Source of the DNA: Hofstenia miamia
Taxonomy: Eukaryota > Xenacoelomorpha > Acoela
NCBI GenBank assembly: GCA_004352715.1
Contig: SCFE01000026.1
Coordinates: 1,674,263-1,738,262, forward strand
DNA length: 64,000 bases
Direction of reading: 5' to 3'
The notes below the pieces were generated by a model, which was given only the letters and a program-made list of their open reading frames with translations, ran no database searches and had not been told where the DNA came from. This document shows positions 36,627 to 47,791 of this stretch, one piece after another. Both the position numbers and the translations under genes were made by a program. Position 1 is the first letter of the stretch. Every line of letters begins with the position of its first letter.

Positions 36627-39600
36627 GTTAGCCATCTTGTGGAAAGTGCAACTACATCATTCTTTAGTTTGAAATATGTATTCTCATTTCATTGGAATTA
36701 TTAATGAACTTTTATCAGCATGCTACTGTATTATAATTGTAGAATAAATAACACCTCTAAGCAGTGGCATGCTAAATATAGTAAGAACTTAAATGCTTTT
36801 AGAATTTTAAAGCATGCCACTACTTTCAATTTAATTAAATTACAACAAAACTAATCATATCTTCTTGCAGCATTAATGTCTTTTAAGTTTCTTGTCAGGA
36901 GTTTTATCTAAACAAACTAAAATCAAAATTAGGCTGTAAAATTTCCTACACCAATAGCTACATGTATACATTATTTTTGGGTGTATAAATTAACATAAAC
37001 CTAGAAGTACACTACAAAGTCATATAAGACAATTATTTACCAAAACGTAGTTTTCAAAAATATATCCACAATTGCTCATATATTTATAACTGAATAGTTA
37101 AAAATTGAGAGAATACATTGACTTTTTCTGTGACTCAATGAAAATATTTAATGTATTATTAAATAAAAATTTTAGGCTTTTGTATTGTAATGATTTTGTA
37201 AAATATATCGAATCGAAAAAGCGATTTTGAAAGCAGCAAACGGACAAGAAAAATATTTGTTTAAATATTTTAATTTTTATTTACTGTAATTTTTTGTTTA
37301 CAATGGTAAAATTAGTAGTAATACAGCATAATTAAGGCCTGGCAGCATGAAAATTTTGGAGTAATTCAGTTCAGTATAACTCAAAATATCGCCAGATCAG
37401 TGCAAATATCAAAAGTCAATAGTATATTTNGTTTAATATCAAAATGCAAAAGACAAGTGTAAGTACAAGTGACCCTACAGGTATTTTCCACATTGGTTTA
37501 CCATTCAAAATATGGAAGTCTCGTAAAAAAATTAAATATATTGCAATAGGTTTTCCAAAATGCCATAACTTAGACCTTGAACAAAAATATTACAAGTTTT
37601 CATTGTACAAACATTGACCTGCGGGCTTGTGGGCTGCCCACATTGCTTACAACTGTGAACACACTGCACATAACCTTAAGTAAAATACCAATAAATTTTT
37701 TAGATAAGTACTAAGGATTTGTATTTTTCAGTATTGTCAAAATACTGCTGTTCCAGATTGCCGCCAGGCCCTAAGCATAATAGTTGTTATAACCTTAATG
37801 CATTTATTAATATTACATTTTTTGTTACAGAACTTGCATTCACGGATGGAAACTTTGACAACGTGCATGCATGCACTCAAATATTTTTCATTCCTGGGTG
37901 GAAATCATTGTCAGTGTACCAATTCAATTCAACAACTGCTTTTGAGGAGTTAATATAACTCTTTTCATTTATAATTTTAAGCATAGAATGCAAAATAATT
38001 TTACACATACATCTTATATTTTTGGAGAGACCNTATATATATATATATACATAATTAATAACTGGCCATAAGAACAAAGTTTAATATCAAAATGCAAAAG
38101 ACAAGTGTAAGTACAAGTGACCCTACAGGTATTTTCCACATTGGTTTACCATTCAAAATATGGAAGTCTCGTAAAAAAATTAAATATATTGCAATAGGTT
38201 TTCCAAAATGCCATAACTTAGACCTTGAACAAAAATATTACAAGTTTTCATTGTACAAACATTGACCTGCGGGCTTGTGGGCTGCCCACATTGCTTACAA
38301 CTGTGAACACACTGCACATAACCTTAAGTAAAATACCAATAAATTTTTTAGATAAGTACTAAGGATTTGTATTTTTCAGTATTGTCAAAATACTGCTGTT
38401 CCAGATTGCCGCCAGGCCCTAAGCATAATAGTTGTTATAACCTTAATGCATTTATTAATATTACATTTTTTGTTACAGAACTTGCATTCACGGATGGAAA
38501 CTTTGACAACGTGCATGCATGCACTCAAATATTTTTCATTCCTGGGTGGAAATCATTGTCAGTGTACCAATTCAATTCAACAACTGCTTTTGAGGAGTTA
38601 ATATAACTCTTTTCATTTATAATTTTAAGCATAGAATGCAAAATAATTTTACACATACATCTTATATTTTTGGAGAGACCACAAGATACTCTCAACTTGG
38701 GAATGATTTTACTAGGGACAAGTAACTGAATCTTGTTTTGTAGTAGAACAATGTGTTTAATATCAAAATTTTCAGTATTAGCAAAGTGTATAGATCCCAC
38801 CAATACTACGTTGTATTTAAAAATCTATATTGCTAAGTGATATTTCTATGTTTATATTTCAAAATAGAGTACATTCTAACACTTGATATTTTTGTTATTT
38901 TTAATAAATGTATTTTGTCTTTTAAGGATTTTTTTACTTTTATTTAAGACAACCTGCTAGGTCTTAGAGTGAATTCAAGTAATAAGATTTTCTGATTTTC
39001 ATTAGTTTACTTTGTGGTAGTAGTTTATCAAATTTAGCTTGCCTTGTTAATGCAAGTTAATACAATGCACACTGCAATGTGCAAGGTTTCCCCATGAGCA
39101 CGCCATTGCATGCCATAACATTTTATTACCTTACAAAAAGTAAACACACACTTGAAAGCCTTTAATGCAAACAAGATTAATCTAATTACTTGCCTCATTC
39201 AAATTTGTGGTTTTGAGTTGTAAATCTCTTGTCTAGGTTAATTGACCTCAACTTGAAACTTGAACAATACCTTCCACTGCAAAGTTGTTCTTCAAGCAAA
39301 TGTTATTTGTAATTGCAGATAATGCGTACCAATCACATTTTGAAACTAAATGCATAATGTCAAGATTTGCTAAAGTTAAAAATGTTATAAGAAATGTGAG
39401 ATTGTAAATCTTGGCAATCATAATTAATAGTATTTTACAATCATGAAAAATATTTGCATAATAATCAATATAACAACAAATGTATTTAATTTTAATTTTT
39501 TATATAAATTGTGAAAAATGAGAATATTCTACTATCAAAATTTGAATTCAGGTAATAAATGTTGGAAGAATGTAAATTTGCAGGATGACATCAAAAGTTT

Positions 39601-41048
39601 GCTTATGTTGAGCATATTTCAAAAAAGAAATAATATTTAAACAAATTGGTCAATTTAAATTAAATAATTCCGTCTGGCTTAAAGTATAAATTTTCAGGAT
39701 TTCCAAACCAATTCATATCAATTGAATTCAATTGATGCTTAATCCATATCAAATAAATCAAATTAAATCAATTGATTTGATATAAATAACAATAACAATT
39801 CAGATCAATATTCAAGGCAACCTTACAGCCCTTCCCAGGCAGACTTAGAAAACAGCATTTAATAAAATTTCTATAATCTTAAAATAGTTAAGCGTAATTA
39901 ATTGGCATGATTCACTCACAATATAATTTTTTTCATAGTACATAGCAAATTGTAACATTTAAATAACTGTATTTGAAAACTGATTTGATTTCTATCTTTA
40001 TTCATTCCTCACAAATAGCTTTCCTCACTGACTTCAAAAAGTTTTTGTCAAAACTGCTAAGAATCTAATAAATAATGATTATTAATATACTCAACCCAGT
40101 TAAAATTGAATTTGAAAGTATGTTAAGCATTAAAGAATCAATCCCTACGATCATAAAACATTTACTAAAATTAATTAATGAATACAATTCACAGAATCAC
40201 AGTAGAATTTTAATGCATGGTATATTTAAACCAAGGCCTAATTTGATTATTATTCCAACATGAATATACAATTTACTTTTCAGATTTTGCTTAGAAAACT
40301 GTTGCTAATGCTTTTCAGACAACTTAAATTTTTTTGATCTGAGTTAATTTTAAAAATTAGAACAAAATTGTAATCTTACCTTGAAATTAAGCATAGAAAC
40401 ATTGTTAACCAATGTCATAACTCTAATAACTATGAACAATTACACAAACATAAATATCCAATTCTCCTCATAAAAGTTTATCTTTGCTGCAAATTGATCA
40501 TTTCTATTGTTCTAAGTAATCAACATATATTAGCTACAAATAATACTATAATAATATACAAATAAATGCAGATTACTTACCTTGTTGTTGATGAAGTGAA
40601 AGTTATATAATGAAACACTTTGTAATAGCATCTTGGAAGTGTGTAATTTTTTAAATCTGTTAATTTTAAATAATCAAGTACAACTACTTTGTGTAGGCGC
40701 ATTTAAGCCTGTCAGGGAATCAAAATGAATGAATATAAATAGAAACCATTTAGTGGATTCTGATTGGAAGGAATCATATTTTAATATTGGCCTTATACAA
40801 TTTTTGTTGAGCACAAGATGGCGCAGATATTATCCATTTAATGTAAAAAACCGTGATATTTTTTAAATTTATAAAGGAAATTAAATTGCCTCAGGAACCC
40901 ATAAAACAAGATTTTCAGAAGTATTTTTTGAATCATCTAATTCTAGCTATGTTAGTGCATTATTTTTATCTTATACAATTTTGATAGTGGTTATTAGTAA
41001 TGCACAAAGTTTGTTTTTTTGTTTTCTGTTTTATGATTTTAGTCCAAT
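36627..41048. other. AT-rich, no recognised gene
   Basis: This lies between the gag fragment and the LTR B leader of the large element and does not look coding. It may be an insertion or a mis-joined segment. Apart from the 602-bp duplication at 37431-38680 I see no repeat or RNA gene. Confidence 0.4.
37431..38680. repeat. 602-bp perfect-looking duplication around single Ns
   Basis: 37431-38032 recurs at 38079-38680 (starting GTTTAATATCAAAATGC). Single Ns stand at 37430 and 38033, and a short (TA)n stub follows the second N. Identity by eye is complete, which favours an assembly artefact over an old duplication. Confidence 0.9.
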
Positions 41049-41234
41049 TTAATTGAATTGCATGATGTGTAAGTTGATGATGTAAGCAAATTCAGCATTC
41101 ACTAATTTCTTCATATGTTCAGAAACAATAGAACTAATTCCAGCATTGTGAGGAGCAGTGTCAGTGCTGCTAGTGCTCACACTGGGGAAACCCTGAGTGG
41201 GAGTCCCATTATGAGAAAAGACACTAAAATCCAT
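41049..41234 (-). CDS. Short reading frame downstream of LTR B, possible Gag start
   Basis: A 61-codon frame begins MDFSVFSHNGTPTQ about 530 bases beyond the primer-binding site, where Gag of the same element would start. I find no diagnostic Gag motif in it, and it is not visibly joined to the gag segment at 36.4 kb. It could equally be leader sequence that is open by chance. Confidence 0.25.
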   Translation of the reverse strand: MDFSVFSHNGTPTQGFPSVSTSSTDTAPHNAGISSIVSEHMKKLVNAEFAYIINLHIMQFN

Positions 41235-41746
41235 TTAGCAAGAAAACAGTAAGAAAAATTCAGAAAAAAACTCCAACAAATCAAGAGAAATTCTAACCAG
41301 GTTCAGAGAAATGAAAACTAATACCAGTAACAGCACAGTGTAGGGTACAGTATTAAATCCAAATTCTAGAAGAATGAGACTACAATGAGGTAATAACCAA
41401 AATGATTAAGAACAACATCAAATGTTGGTGACAGCTTCAAAGCACAGAACTGCAGTGTAAAAATAACTTTGGAGGCAAAATTATGCATTGATTGGTAGTG
41501 AAGTTGTTCATGGCCAGGGAAAACAACTATCCCAGCTGGCTCACACCAAAGAGAAAGAACAAAACCAAGTATGATATAGAAACAGTAATGTCTTGGCACT
41601 ATGTTGCAATCACCAGGCAAAAATCAGATAACTGCTTCAGTATGTATGCAAGCTTCATGATCAGAGTTTGTCTCCAGGCATTGATTTGCCTGCACACTTC
41701 AACAGAATAGAGTAGAGAGTTTAATTAACACCCTAATTTGTCCAAT

Positions 41747-41764
41747 ATCAGGTCAGGGTCACCA
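41747..41764 (-). promoter_or_regulatory. Primer-binding site next to LTR B
   Basis: On the minus strand TGGTGACCCTGACCTGA follows the LTR end ...ATTCTGCA directly. A TGG-initial sequence complementary to a tRNA 3' end is the minus-strand primer site of LTR elements; TGGTGACC..GAC is a common form. It marks LTR B as a 5' LTR on the minus strand. Confidence 0.75.
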
Positions 41765-42724
41765 TGCAGAATTGTGGGGGTATTTTGGCTACTCTAGTGG
41801 TACTGGGTAACTCAACAATTTAGATCAAAGGTTGCAAAGTCTACCATAGCCAAGAGTGACCCACATTCCAACAGAAAACACACATTGGTGGTTCACTGAT
41901 TTTGCCAAACAACTACAGAAATTCCATTCCATTAAGAACTCCAGCAGTGACCAATTCACATGGCATCACACCAAAGCCATATCTTTGAAGCCATCCTTAC
42001 TTGCCAAGGTGCTGTTTGTGTGTCTCAAGTGTTAATTTCTAGCTCAATAAACAATTTATCTCAGAGTTCTCTTATCTCAGCTCATGTAAATAAACAATAA
42101 ATAAAGGGCACATAATTACTGTGCATTCACATTTGCCAGCTGCATAATATATTTGCAATGTGTTAATTATTAAGTGAATGTATGAATCAATCAAATAAAA
42201 GTTGTTATTCCCTACACATAATCATAACATAAAGCAACCATGATTCAGGAGCTATTTTTTGCCCCAGACCTGGTGCAGTTTCCTCCTGAACTGTTGCTGG
42301 ATCTTAAGTAATAATTATCATTACCAGATCTTTGCTGAAGAATCTAGAATGGGTTAGTAGATAATTAAATGAAAAAGATTGAATGCAGTTTGAAGGAAGC
42401 TAAATTTATTGTGCTCTCTGCTACAGCAAACTCAGATATTTATTACAAAAATCTGTAACTTATTACCTGGATTTTGTTTACAGCTTTAAAACACAATTTC
42501 CCTTGCAAAGTTAAAATGAGCAATAACACATAATTCAAATCAAAGGGACAAATACTAACACAATCAAATAACTACACTTGAAAATACAATTAATTGATTT
42601 AAAAGAAATTGATACAGATAGGTAGCAACAAATAATGGAATCAGGATGTCAAAAAGATGTAACACTATTTTAAGAGTTGCAAAATAAGAAAGTAAAAAAC
42701 AAAGGGGAATCAAGTGAGTCTACA
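41765..42724 (-). repeat. 5' LTR of the large gypsy-type element (LTR B, 960 bp)
   Basis: It spans TGCAGAATTGTG to AGTGAGTCTACA and aligns with LTR A (25617-26570) end to end. The adjacent primer site gives the orientation. The upper flank (42725 onward) is RT sequence of another gypsy element, so this LTR lies inside that RT. The tetramers outside LTR A and LTR B do not match, so the two LTRs may not bound a single intact insertion. Confidence 0.85.
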
Positions 42725-43170
42725 CCAGTACACCTTACATAGGTCTATCAATGTAAAGTATTTGAGCTTACTTGCTTTGTACAGCATGTCTTCTATCCTT
42801 TGAATTGGGTAAGACTCTTTTTTGTTACTTCATTTAGTTTCTGAAAATCTATGCACAACCTATAATTTCTCCCTGCTTTACAAACACTGTTGGTGCCACA
42901 TATGGGCTCTCACTAGGTCAGATTATCTTGTTATCAATCAGCTCACTTAATATTCTGTTGTATTCCTCTTTCATTTGCTCTGGTACTCATCTTACCAGGT
43001 TTTATGGGTTTTTTTTTGGTTGTTTTGACTATCTTGTGCATCTTGCCAATCACTTGTCCCATTCTTATCTACCCATAGTTAGAATATCTGTTTGTTTTTT
43101 TCTAGTACTGGTCTAAGTTGTTGCAATTGCTTCCTCTCCAGGTGTAGGTATTCTTCCTCTATTAGTTGTG
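42725..43170 (-). pseudogene. RT fingers of another gypsy element, cut by LTR B
   Basis: On the minus strand I read RILSELIDNKII, then PSESPYVAPTVFVKQGE, a degraded FQKLNEVTKK and finally KYFTLIDLCK just before the LTR B boundary. These are the same motifs, in the same order, as in the large element's RT but clearly diverged. The part after LIDLCK is not found below LTR A. Confidence 0.65.
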
Positions 43171-43261
43171 GTGTCCTGTATTCATCTTCTCCATTTGCTT
43201 TCATCCCTATGCACTTGAATCAGCTGTTGGGGGTAATTGCTACATTGATGTTTTCATCCAC

Positions 43262-43786
43262 TCACCCTTGAATCAGCTGTGTACTGTTACTAACTGCTTT
43301 ATTCTATTAATACTTGTAGTTGACTTTAATTTAACTATATCATAATCAAACCCTGTTTAGGTGTGGACAGAATGTAGCAGTTCTCCTGGTAGATGATCTT
43401 TCATAAGTCCTCTGGCTGACTCTGATCTTCCAACAAGTAGTGATCTTTGTCATTGACGGATCTCTTCCATAACCTCAGCTCAATGAAGTAACTTATGTGT
43501 TGCCTATCCTAACTCAGTGCAACCCTCAAGGCTGGATGTAAGTGACTTAAACTCAATTTTTATTGTGTAATTTGTTCTTGTAACCAGGCAGTGTCACTAG
43601 CTGCTTAATAAATATTCATTTAGCCATTACTGAAAATTATTGGCTTTAACTAATTTAAATAATTAACTAGATAATTACTTGCAGCTTCCTAGCCTACATT
43701 TAATTAATAATACATGCTCAATCTCATTATCAGTCTATTTATAGGTCACCTACATTGTCTAATCAGTACAAAATATAATAACCTAT
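43262..43786. repeat. Partial second copy of the solo-LTR family
   Basis: GCTGTGTACTGTTACTAACTG at 43277 onward, CTATCCTAACTCAGTGCA, GTGTCACTAGCTGCTTAATA and CTATTTATAGGTCACCTA follow in the same order as in 32890-33370. The copy stops where the plus-strand gypsy LTR begins at 43787. Confidence 0.75.
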
Positions 43787-43939
43787 TGTTATAATATTCT
43801 ATATTGTTATGTTATAGTGTTACATTGTGTTCTTATATTTGTAACATTTAATATGTATTGCAGGTTGTTGAATAAAAGCTTGTAATACCAAGCTTGTTTT
43901 TCTCTTCTGAGCAGACTACAACAATTTTATTCAACACCA
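43787..43939 (+). repeat. LTR and leader of a plus-strand gypsy element (copy 1)
   Basis: It starts TGTTATAATATTC and ends near ...ACTACAACA, with the polyadenylation-type word AATAAAAGCTTG inside. The same 150 bases precede the gag at 47041. Only about 16 bases separate the presumed LTR end from the gag ATG, so there is no room for a standard leader. 43863-43877 and 43925-43938 form an inverted repeat (see the second copy). Confidence 0.7.
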
Positions 43940-44251
43940 ATGAAGTTTCAACCTCCTGATCTCCCATCCAACCCAACACAGGATCAGTGGTTATGGTGAA
44001 AATGCTGCTTTATTGATGGGCTCACACTTAATGAAGTAATGGAGGATAGTCCCAAGCTGACATTTCTGTGTTCATATGCTGGTGCTGACCATTTTGCAAT
44101 TTTGGAACAAGCTACAAAGTTTGTGGATGTGATTGCCATTCTAGCCTCACAGTTTAAGAAACCTTCAAGAGTGATATTCACAAGGCAACAAGTATTATCA
44201 TGCAAACAAGGAGATGATGAATGTATTGTAGAGTTGCTCGGGGAAATTTAG
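43940..44251 (+). pseudogene. Gag 5' fragment of the plus-strand gypsy element (copy 1)
   Basis: It is collinear with 47041-47340, starting MKFQPPDLPSNPTQ. A TGA at 43997-43999 interrupts it where copy 2 has a Trp codon. Homology ends abruptly at about 44244, where unrelated LTR-like sequence begins. Six sites have CA or TG here and the opposite dinucleotide in copy 2, the signature of independent loss of CG. Confidence 0.85.
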
Positions 44252-44784
44252 TGCTATTTATATCTTTTTATTTCGATCTAAATCCATTGTATTTTGACGT
44301 CACTATGACGTTCCTTTTTCGAGATTAGTTTTGTTGCTATCAGTTTTGTGTCCCCTCGTCGGTGCTTTTGTTTTGCTCAAATTTAATTTACGAGGGAAAA
44401 TTATTGCGAACATGTTAAACCACGTTGAATATCGATTATTGTAAACAAAGGCAGGTAAAAATGAATCTTTTTGTATTTAAACTGAGGACACTGTAGCTAA
44501 TGTTCAATAGATTTTGTCTACACTTAACTACTGCTCTTACCATTGTAACTTTTATTTATTTATTACTTTAAATGATAATTATTGCTTAAGATCGGCGACA
44601 ATTTGGGAGTGCTTTCATTAGCACAGGGCGACAAGTTGCTTCTGGGGATCATTTGATCTTTCCAGTCCGAATTGTGGTCCTTTACGTTATGTATATGGTT
44701 ATGCATAAGGAAATAATAAATCTCTCGTTCTCCTTTCAACACGTACATGCACTTATAAGATCTAACACTGTGATGATACCATGC
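44252..44784. repeat. LTR-like repeat with CpG retained
   Basis: It contains TTGACGTCACTATGACG, GTCCCCTCGTCGGTG, GCGACAATTTGGGAGTGC and CAACACGTACATGCAC. A CpG-depleted relative lies at 45640-46075, where the last two words read GTGACAATTTGGGAGCAC and CAACACATACATGCAC. An LTR of yet another element is likely, but I could not fix its ends. Confidence 0.55.
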
Positions 44785-44833
44785 NTATTTTTATAGCTTA
44801 AGTGATTGCTTTTATCTGTTTTAAAATAAAAGT

Positions 44834-44868
44834 TTATTATTATTATTATTATTATTAATATTATTATT
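44834..44868. repeat. (TTA)n microsatellite
   Basis: About eleven TTA units with one ATA interruption. Confidence 0.9.
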
Positions 44869-44887
44869 AAAGCAATCTGATATTTCA

Positions 44888-45088
44888 CCAATTAGTATAA
44901 CACACCCCTTCTAAAAAATATTTGAAAAACTACAATTTTACAACTTTATCAAGGACAATCAAATTTTATCAAGTAATCAATTTGGATTTCAAAATAAATT
45001 CAGCACATCTGATGCAATTTTATCAATTACAGAAAAGATTAAAATAAACTCTGTATCAGGTTGCCTGAGTGGGGCTACTCTTCCTTAA
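44888..45088 (+). pseudogene. LINE reverse transcriptase fragment
   Basis: Reads ISITHPF, a stop, KIFEKLQFYNFIKDN, then QFGFQNKFSTSDAILSITEKI. RPISL.....KI.EKL...L..F......L...QFGFR..HSTxxAI is RT block 2 of Jockey/CR1-type LINEs. The fragment ends at TAA (45088). No other part of the element is nearby. Confidence 0.75.
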
Positions 45089-45319
45089 CACAATCTCCTG
45101 TTTACTCTTAAATTTTATTAGGATAAGGTATTATAGCAGGAGGAATAGTTATTAATTTGTAGCAACAGTAAATCCATGCTTCAACTCAAAACCCTCAATA
45201 GATAGGTTATTAGGATTGCTCACTTATTTCATACCAATGCCACAATATGCACTTGTAGTGTCATGTATTTATCAATTCCTAGAATAGTTTGCTTTCAAAT
45301 TATGAACAATGATCTTTAA

Positions 45320-45490
45320 TAATATGTAACAGTAGTCCAATGTGTTCATTGTACACTTTGCCAGTTCTTCTGCAGTGATTCTCCTCAGTGGTTTCATCTT
45401 ACTACATTTAGTAAAATATTTGACAATTAATAACAGATATTGATATCCCTTGTCATCTCAGAGTCATTTTTCTATATCAGTTTTCATTAC
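45320..45490 (-). pseudogene. Gypsy integrase core fragment
   Basis: Minus strand: DDKGYQYLLLIVKYFTK, then KMKPLRRITAEELAK. This matches the integrase block D..GY.YLLV.VDYFTK..E..PL...TAE. It is short, isolated and has a stop just upstream. Confidence 0.65.
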
Positions 45491-45639
45491 TTTATTTGGT
45501 GCACTTGAATAATTATTTTTAGTATTCTCATTGTTTATGAAAGTATTGCATGTTATTATAGAGTCACTCAGGGACCTTCACATGCTTATTTTTATGATTG
45601 TTTTGATGTTACTATTTCCTTACTATTTCATCCTCTAGA

Positions 45640-46075
45640 TGATGTAGCAGTGACGTAATTGTCTATTGTAGTTTTGTTGGGCAATTTAATTATTGTCCCC
45701 TTGATTAATTAGCACATGTCCTTTCTCAATTAAATTTGCAAAGTGTAAACAAAGTGCAAGTAATAATTCAATGATTGTATAAATAATAATCATAGTGTAA
45801 ACAAAGAGATTTGATTTTAGTTCACTAAAACTGTGTTCTATTTTTCTCAGAATTTTATTAAGTATATTTTTCATAATGATTAAGTTACCAGTGACAATTT
45901 GGGAGCACCCTCTTCTGATCTAGGGATGACAAATTGTTCTTATGACAGTTGTAGCCCAAATTGTGGACTGCATAAGGTTACAGCTATGGATACACATAAT
46001 ATAATAAACTGGCTTTCAAATGCAACACATACATGCACATAATTAGTACACTGTTGTTAAATTATGCCTGTTGGC
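45640..46075. repeat. CpG-depleted relative of the LTR-like repeat at 44.3 kb
   Basis: Shared ordered words include TTGTCCCCTTGATT, GTGTAAACAAAG, GTGACAATTTGGGAGCAC, CCAAATTGTGGAC and ACATACATGCAC. Almost every CG of the other copy is TG or CA here. Confidence 0.5.
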
Positions 46076-46887
46076 TAGCACAAATGCATGGCAATTACAT
46101 GTTACTTATATATTGGATGAGATCTAAGAAAACAAATCAGATTGTATATTGAGCTAGATAATGAATTGTGAGACACATAGGGCAGCACCACACAAACAAG
46201 TTTGCACAATCCTCCCATGATGGACATCACTTTGGCATGATGCCTGTGTAAATTGGTTATCTTTGATGTTTGTTTCATCCATGGAATCTAAACAGTTACT
46301 AATTAAAAAGATAAAGTACCAATGCTTTCTTGCTTGCCTGGAATTAGTTAGAATCACTGTTACTCTAGTTCATGTTCACCTAAGCACTTTCTGCATTGTC
46401 ATTTGGATGTAAAAAGGGTACTGTTCACACTATAGCTAACCCAGTGATTCTGCAATATCAATGCAACACATCTTACATTTGTTAACTACATCTGCAGCTG
46501 TGAGGCATATTGATTTTTACATGTAACTGGAATTAAATGTCTGTTCCTTTTTCATGAGTTCTCCTGATACAATTCCTTTAAAGTATTTGGGAATAACAAT
46601 TCATTTAGTTTTGCCATTGATAGATATGCCATTATTAATAATCTATTAATTATACATTTTACAGTCGTTTTTTTTACCAACTTATGTAATTTGTACCCAG
46701 GTTGCTGTAATTTTATTTAATTTTAGTTATTAAGATATAAATAATTTGGTTTTCAATGAATTATTCTCAGTTATTTCTTCTTTTATAGTCAAGTATAGGA
46801 TACCATAAGAGGATGCTCTGAATCAGCATTTGGTAGTTACTTTTGGCAAAATTATTAGGTATAGGAATATATATATATATAGTTACA

Positions 46888-47040
46888 AGTTATAATATTC
46901 TATGTTGTTATGTTATAGTGTTATGTTGTGTTCTTATATTTGTAACATTTAATATGTATTTCAGGTTGTTGAATAAAAGCTTGTAATACCAAGCCTGTTT
47001 TCCTCTTCTGAGCAGACTTCAACAATTTTATTCAACACCA
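46888..47040 (+). promoter_or_regulatory. 5' LTR/leader of plus-strand gypsy with foldback hairpin
   Basis: GGTTGTTGAATAAAA (46964-46978) is complementary, with one bulge, to TTTTATTCAACACC (47026-47039), which lies just before the gag ATG. The same pair is kept in copy 1. The upstream arm overlaps the polyadenylation-type word AATAAA within the LTR; the downstream arm occupies the position of a primer-binding site. No TGG-type tRNA primer site is seen. The arrangement is compatible with self-priming as in Tf1/sushi elements, but this is inference. Confidence 0.5.
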
Positions 47041-47772
47041 ATGAAGTTTCAACCTCCTGATCTCCCATCCAACCCAACACAGGATCAGTGGTTATGGTGG
47101 AAACGTTGCTTTACTGATGGGCTCACGATTAATGAAGTAACAGAGGATAGCCACAAGCTGACATTTCTGCATTCATATGCTGGCACTGACCATTTTGCAA
47201 TTTTGGAAAAAGCTACGACATTGGTGGATGCAATTGCCATTCTAGACTCACAGTTTAAGAAACCTTCAAGAGTGATATTTGTGAGGCACCAAGTATTATT
47301 GTGCAAACAAGGAGACAATGAATGTATAGCTGATTTTCTAAAACGTTTGCGTGTTCTCGTAGAACGGTGTGAGTGTGTCAATTTAGATATACAGCAACAC
47401 AAAGACATGTTGCTAAGGGACGGTCTCGTTTTTGGAATCCGGTCAGATGCGATTCGTGCTCGATTACTAGAGCTAGCTGATGCTGATGCATCTCTTGAGC
47501 GCTGTATTAATATAGCGAACGCGGTTGAGGTTTCAACAGGATTTTCGAAATCTTTTGGGGCCGGTATAGAGGAGACTGCTTTTCGGAGTTCTTCGGGTAG
47601 TGTTGCCGCTGTGTCGGGCCGACCGACAAGTGGCAAGCCAAAGAAAACCTTACAGAAGAATAAGCAAGATTTTACCTCGCATTTTGCTAAATGCAACTTT
47701 TGTGGGTTGAAGGATCATCAGAGATCGAAATGTCCTGGACACTGGGCCGCGGTGTGCAGATCAGTGTGGTAA
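47041..47772 (+). pseudogene. Gag of the plus-strand gypsy element
   Basis: An open frame of 243 codons starts MKFQPPDLPSNPTQDQWLWW. It includes FKKPSRVIFVRHQVLLCKQG and FLKRLRVLVERC (a capsid C-terminal type block) and a CCHC knuckle CNFCGLKDHQRSKC. The frame closes early because a 27-base stretch, CACTGGGCC(G/A)C(G/A)GTGTGCAG, is present twice (47741 and 47780). A second knuckle (CGKAGHWATVC) is therefore pushed to another frame. Codons 1-100 have few CG, codons 101-240 many. ATG chosen because it follows the LTR leader directly in both copies. Confidence 0.85.
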
Positions 47773-47791
47773 GGCTGGTCACTGGGCCACA

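Noticed and set aside
37431-38680. Recent segmental duplication containing a 79-codon conserved gene
   Set aside because: Copies are identical and bounded by single Ns, as at other gaps, so an assembly artefact is far more likely; the short frame has no motif.
47085-47696. 203-codon minus-strand frame opposite gag
   Set aside because: Shadow of the plus-strand gag, which has the zinc knuckle and capsid-like motifs; the antisense frame has none.
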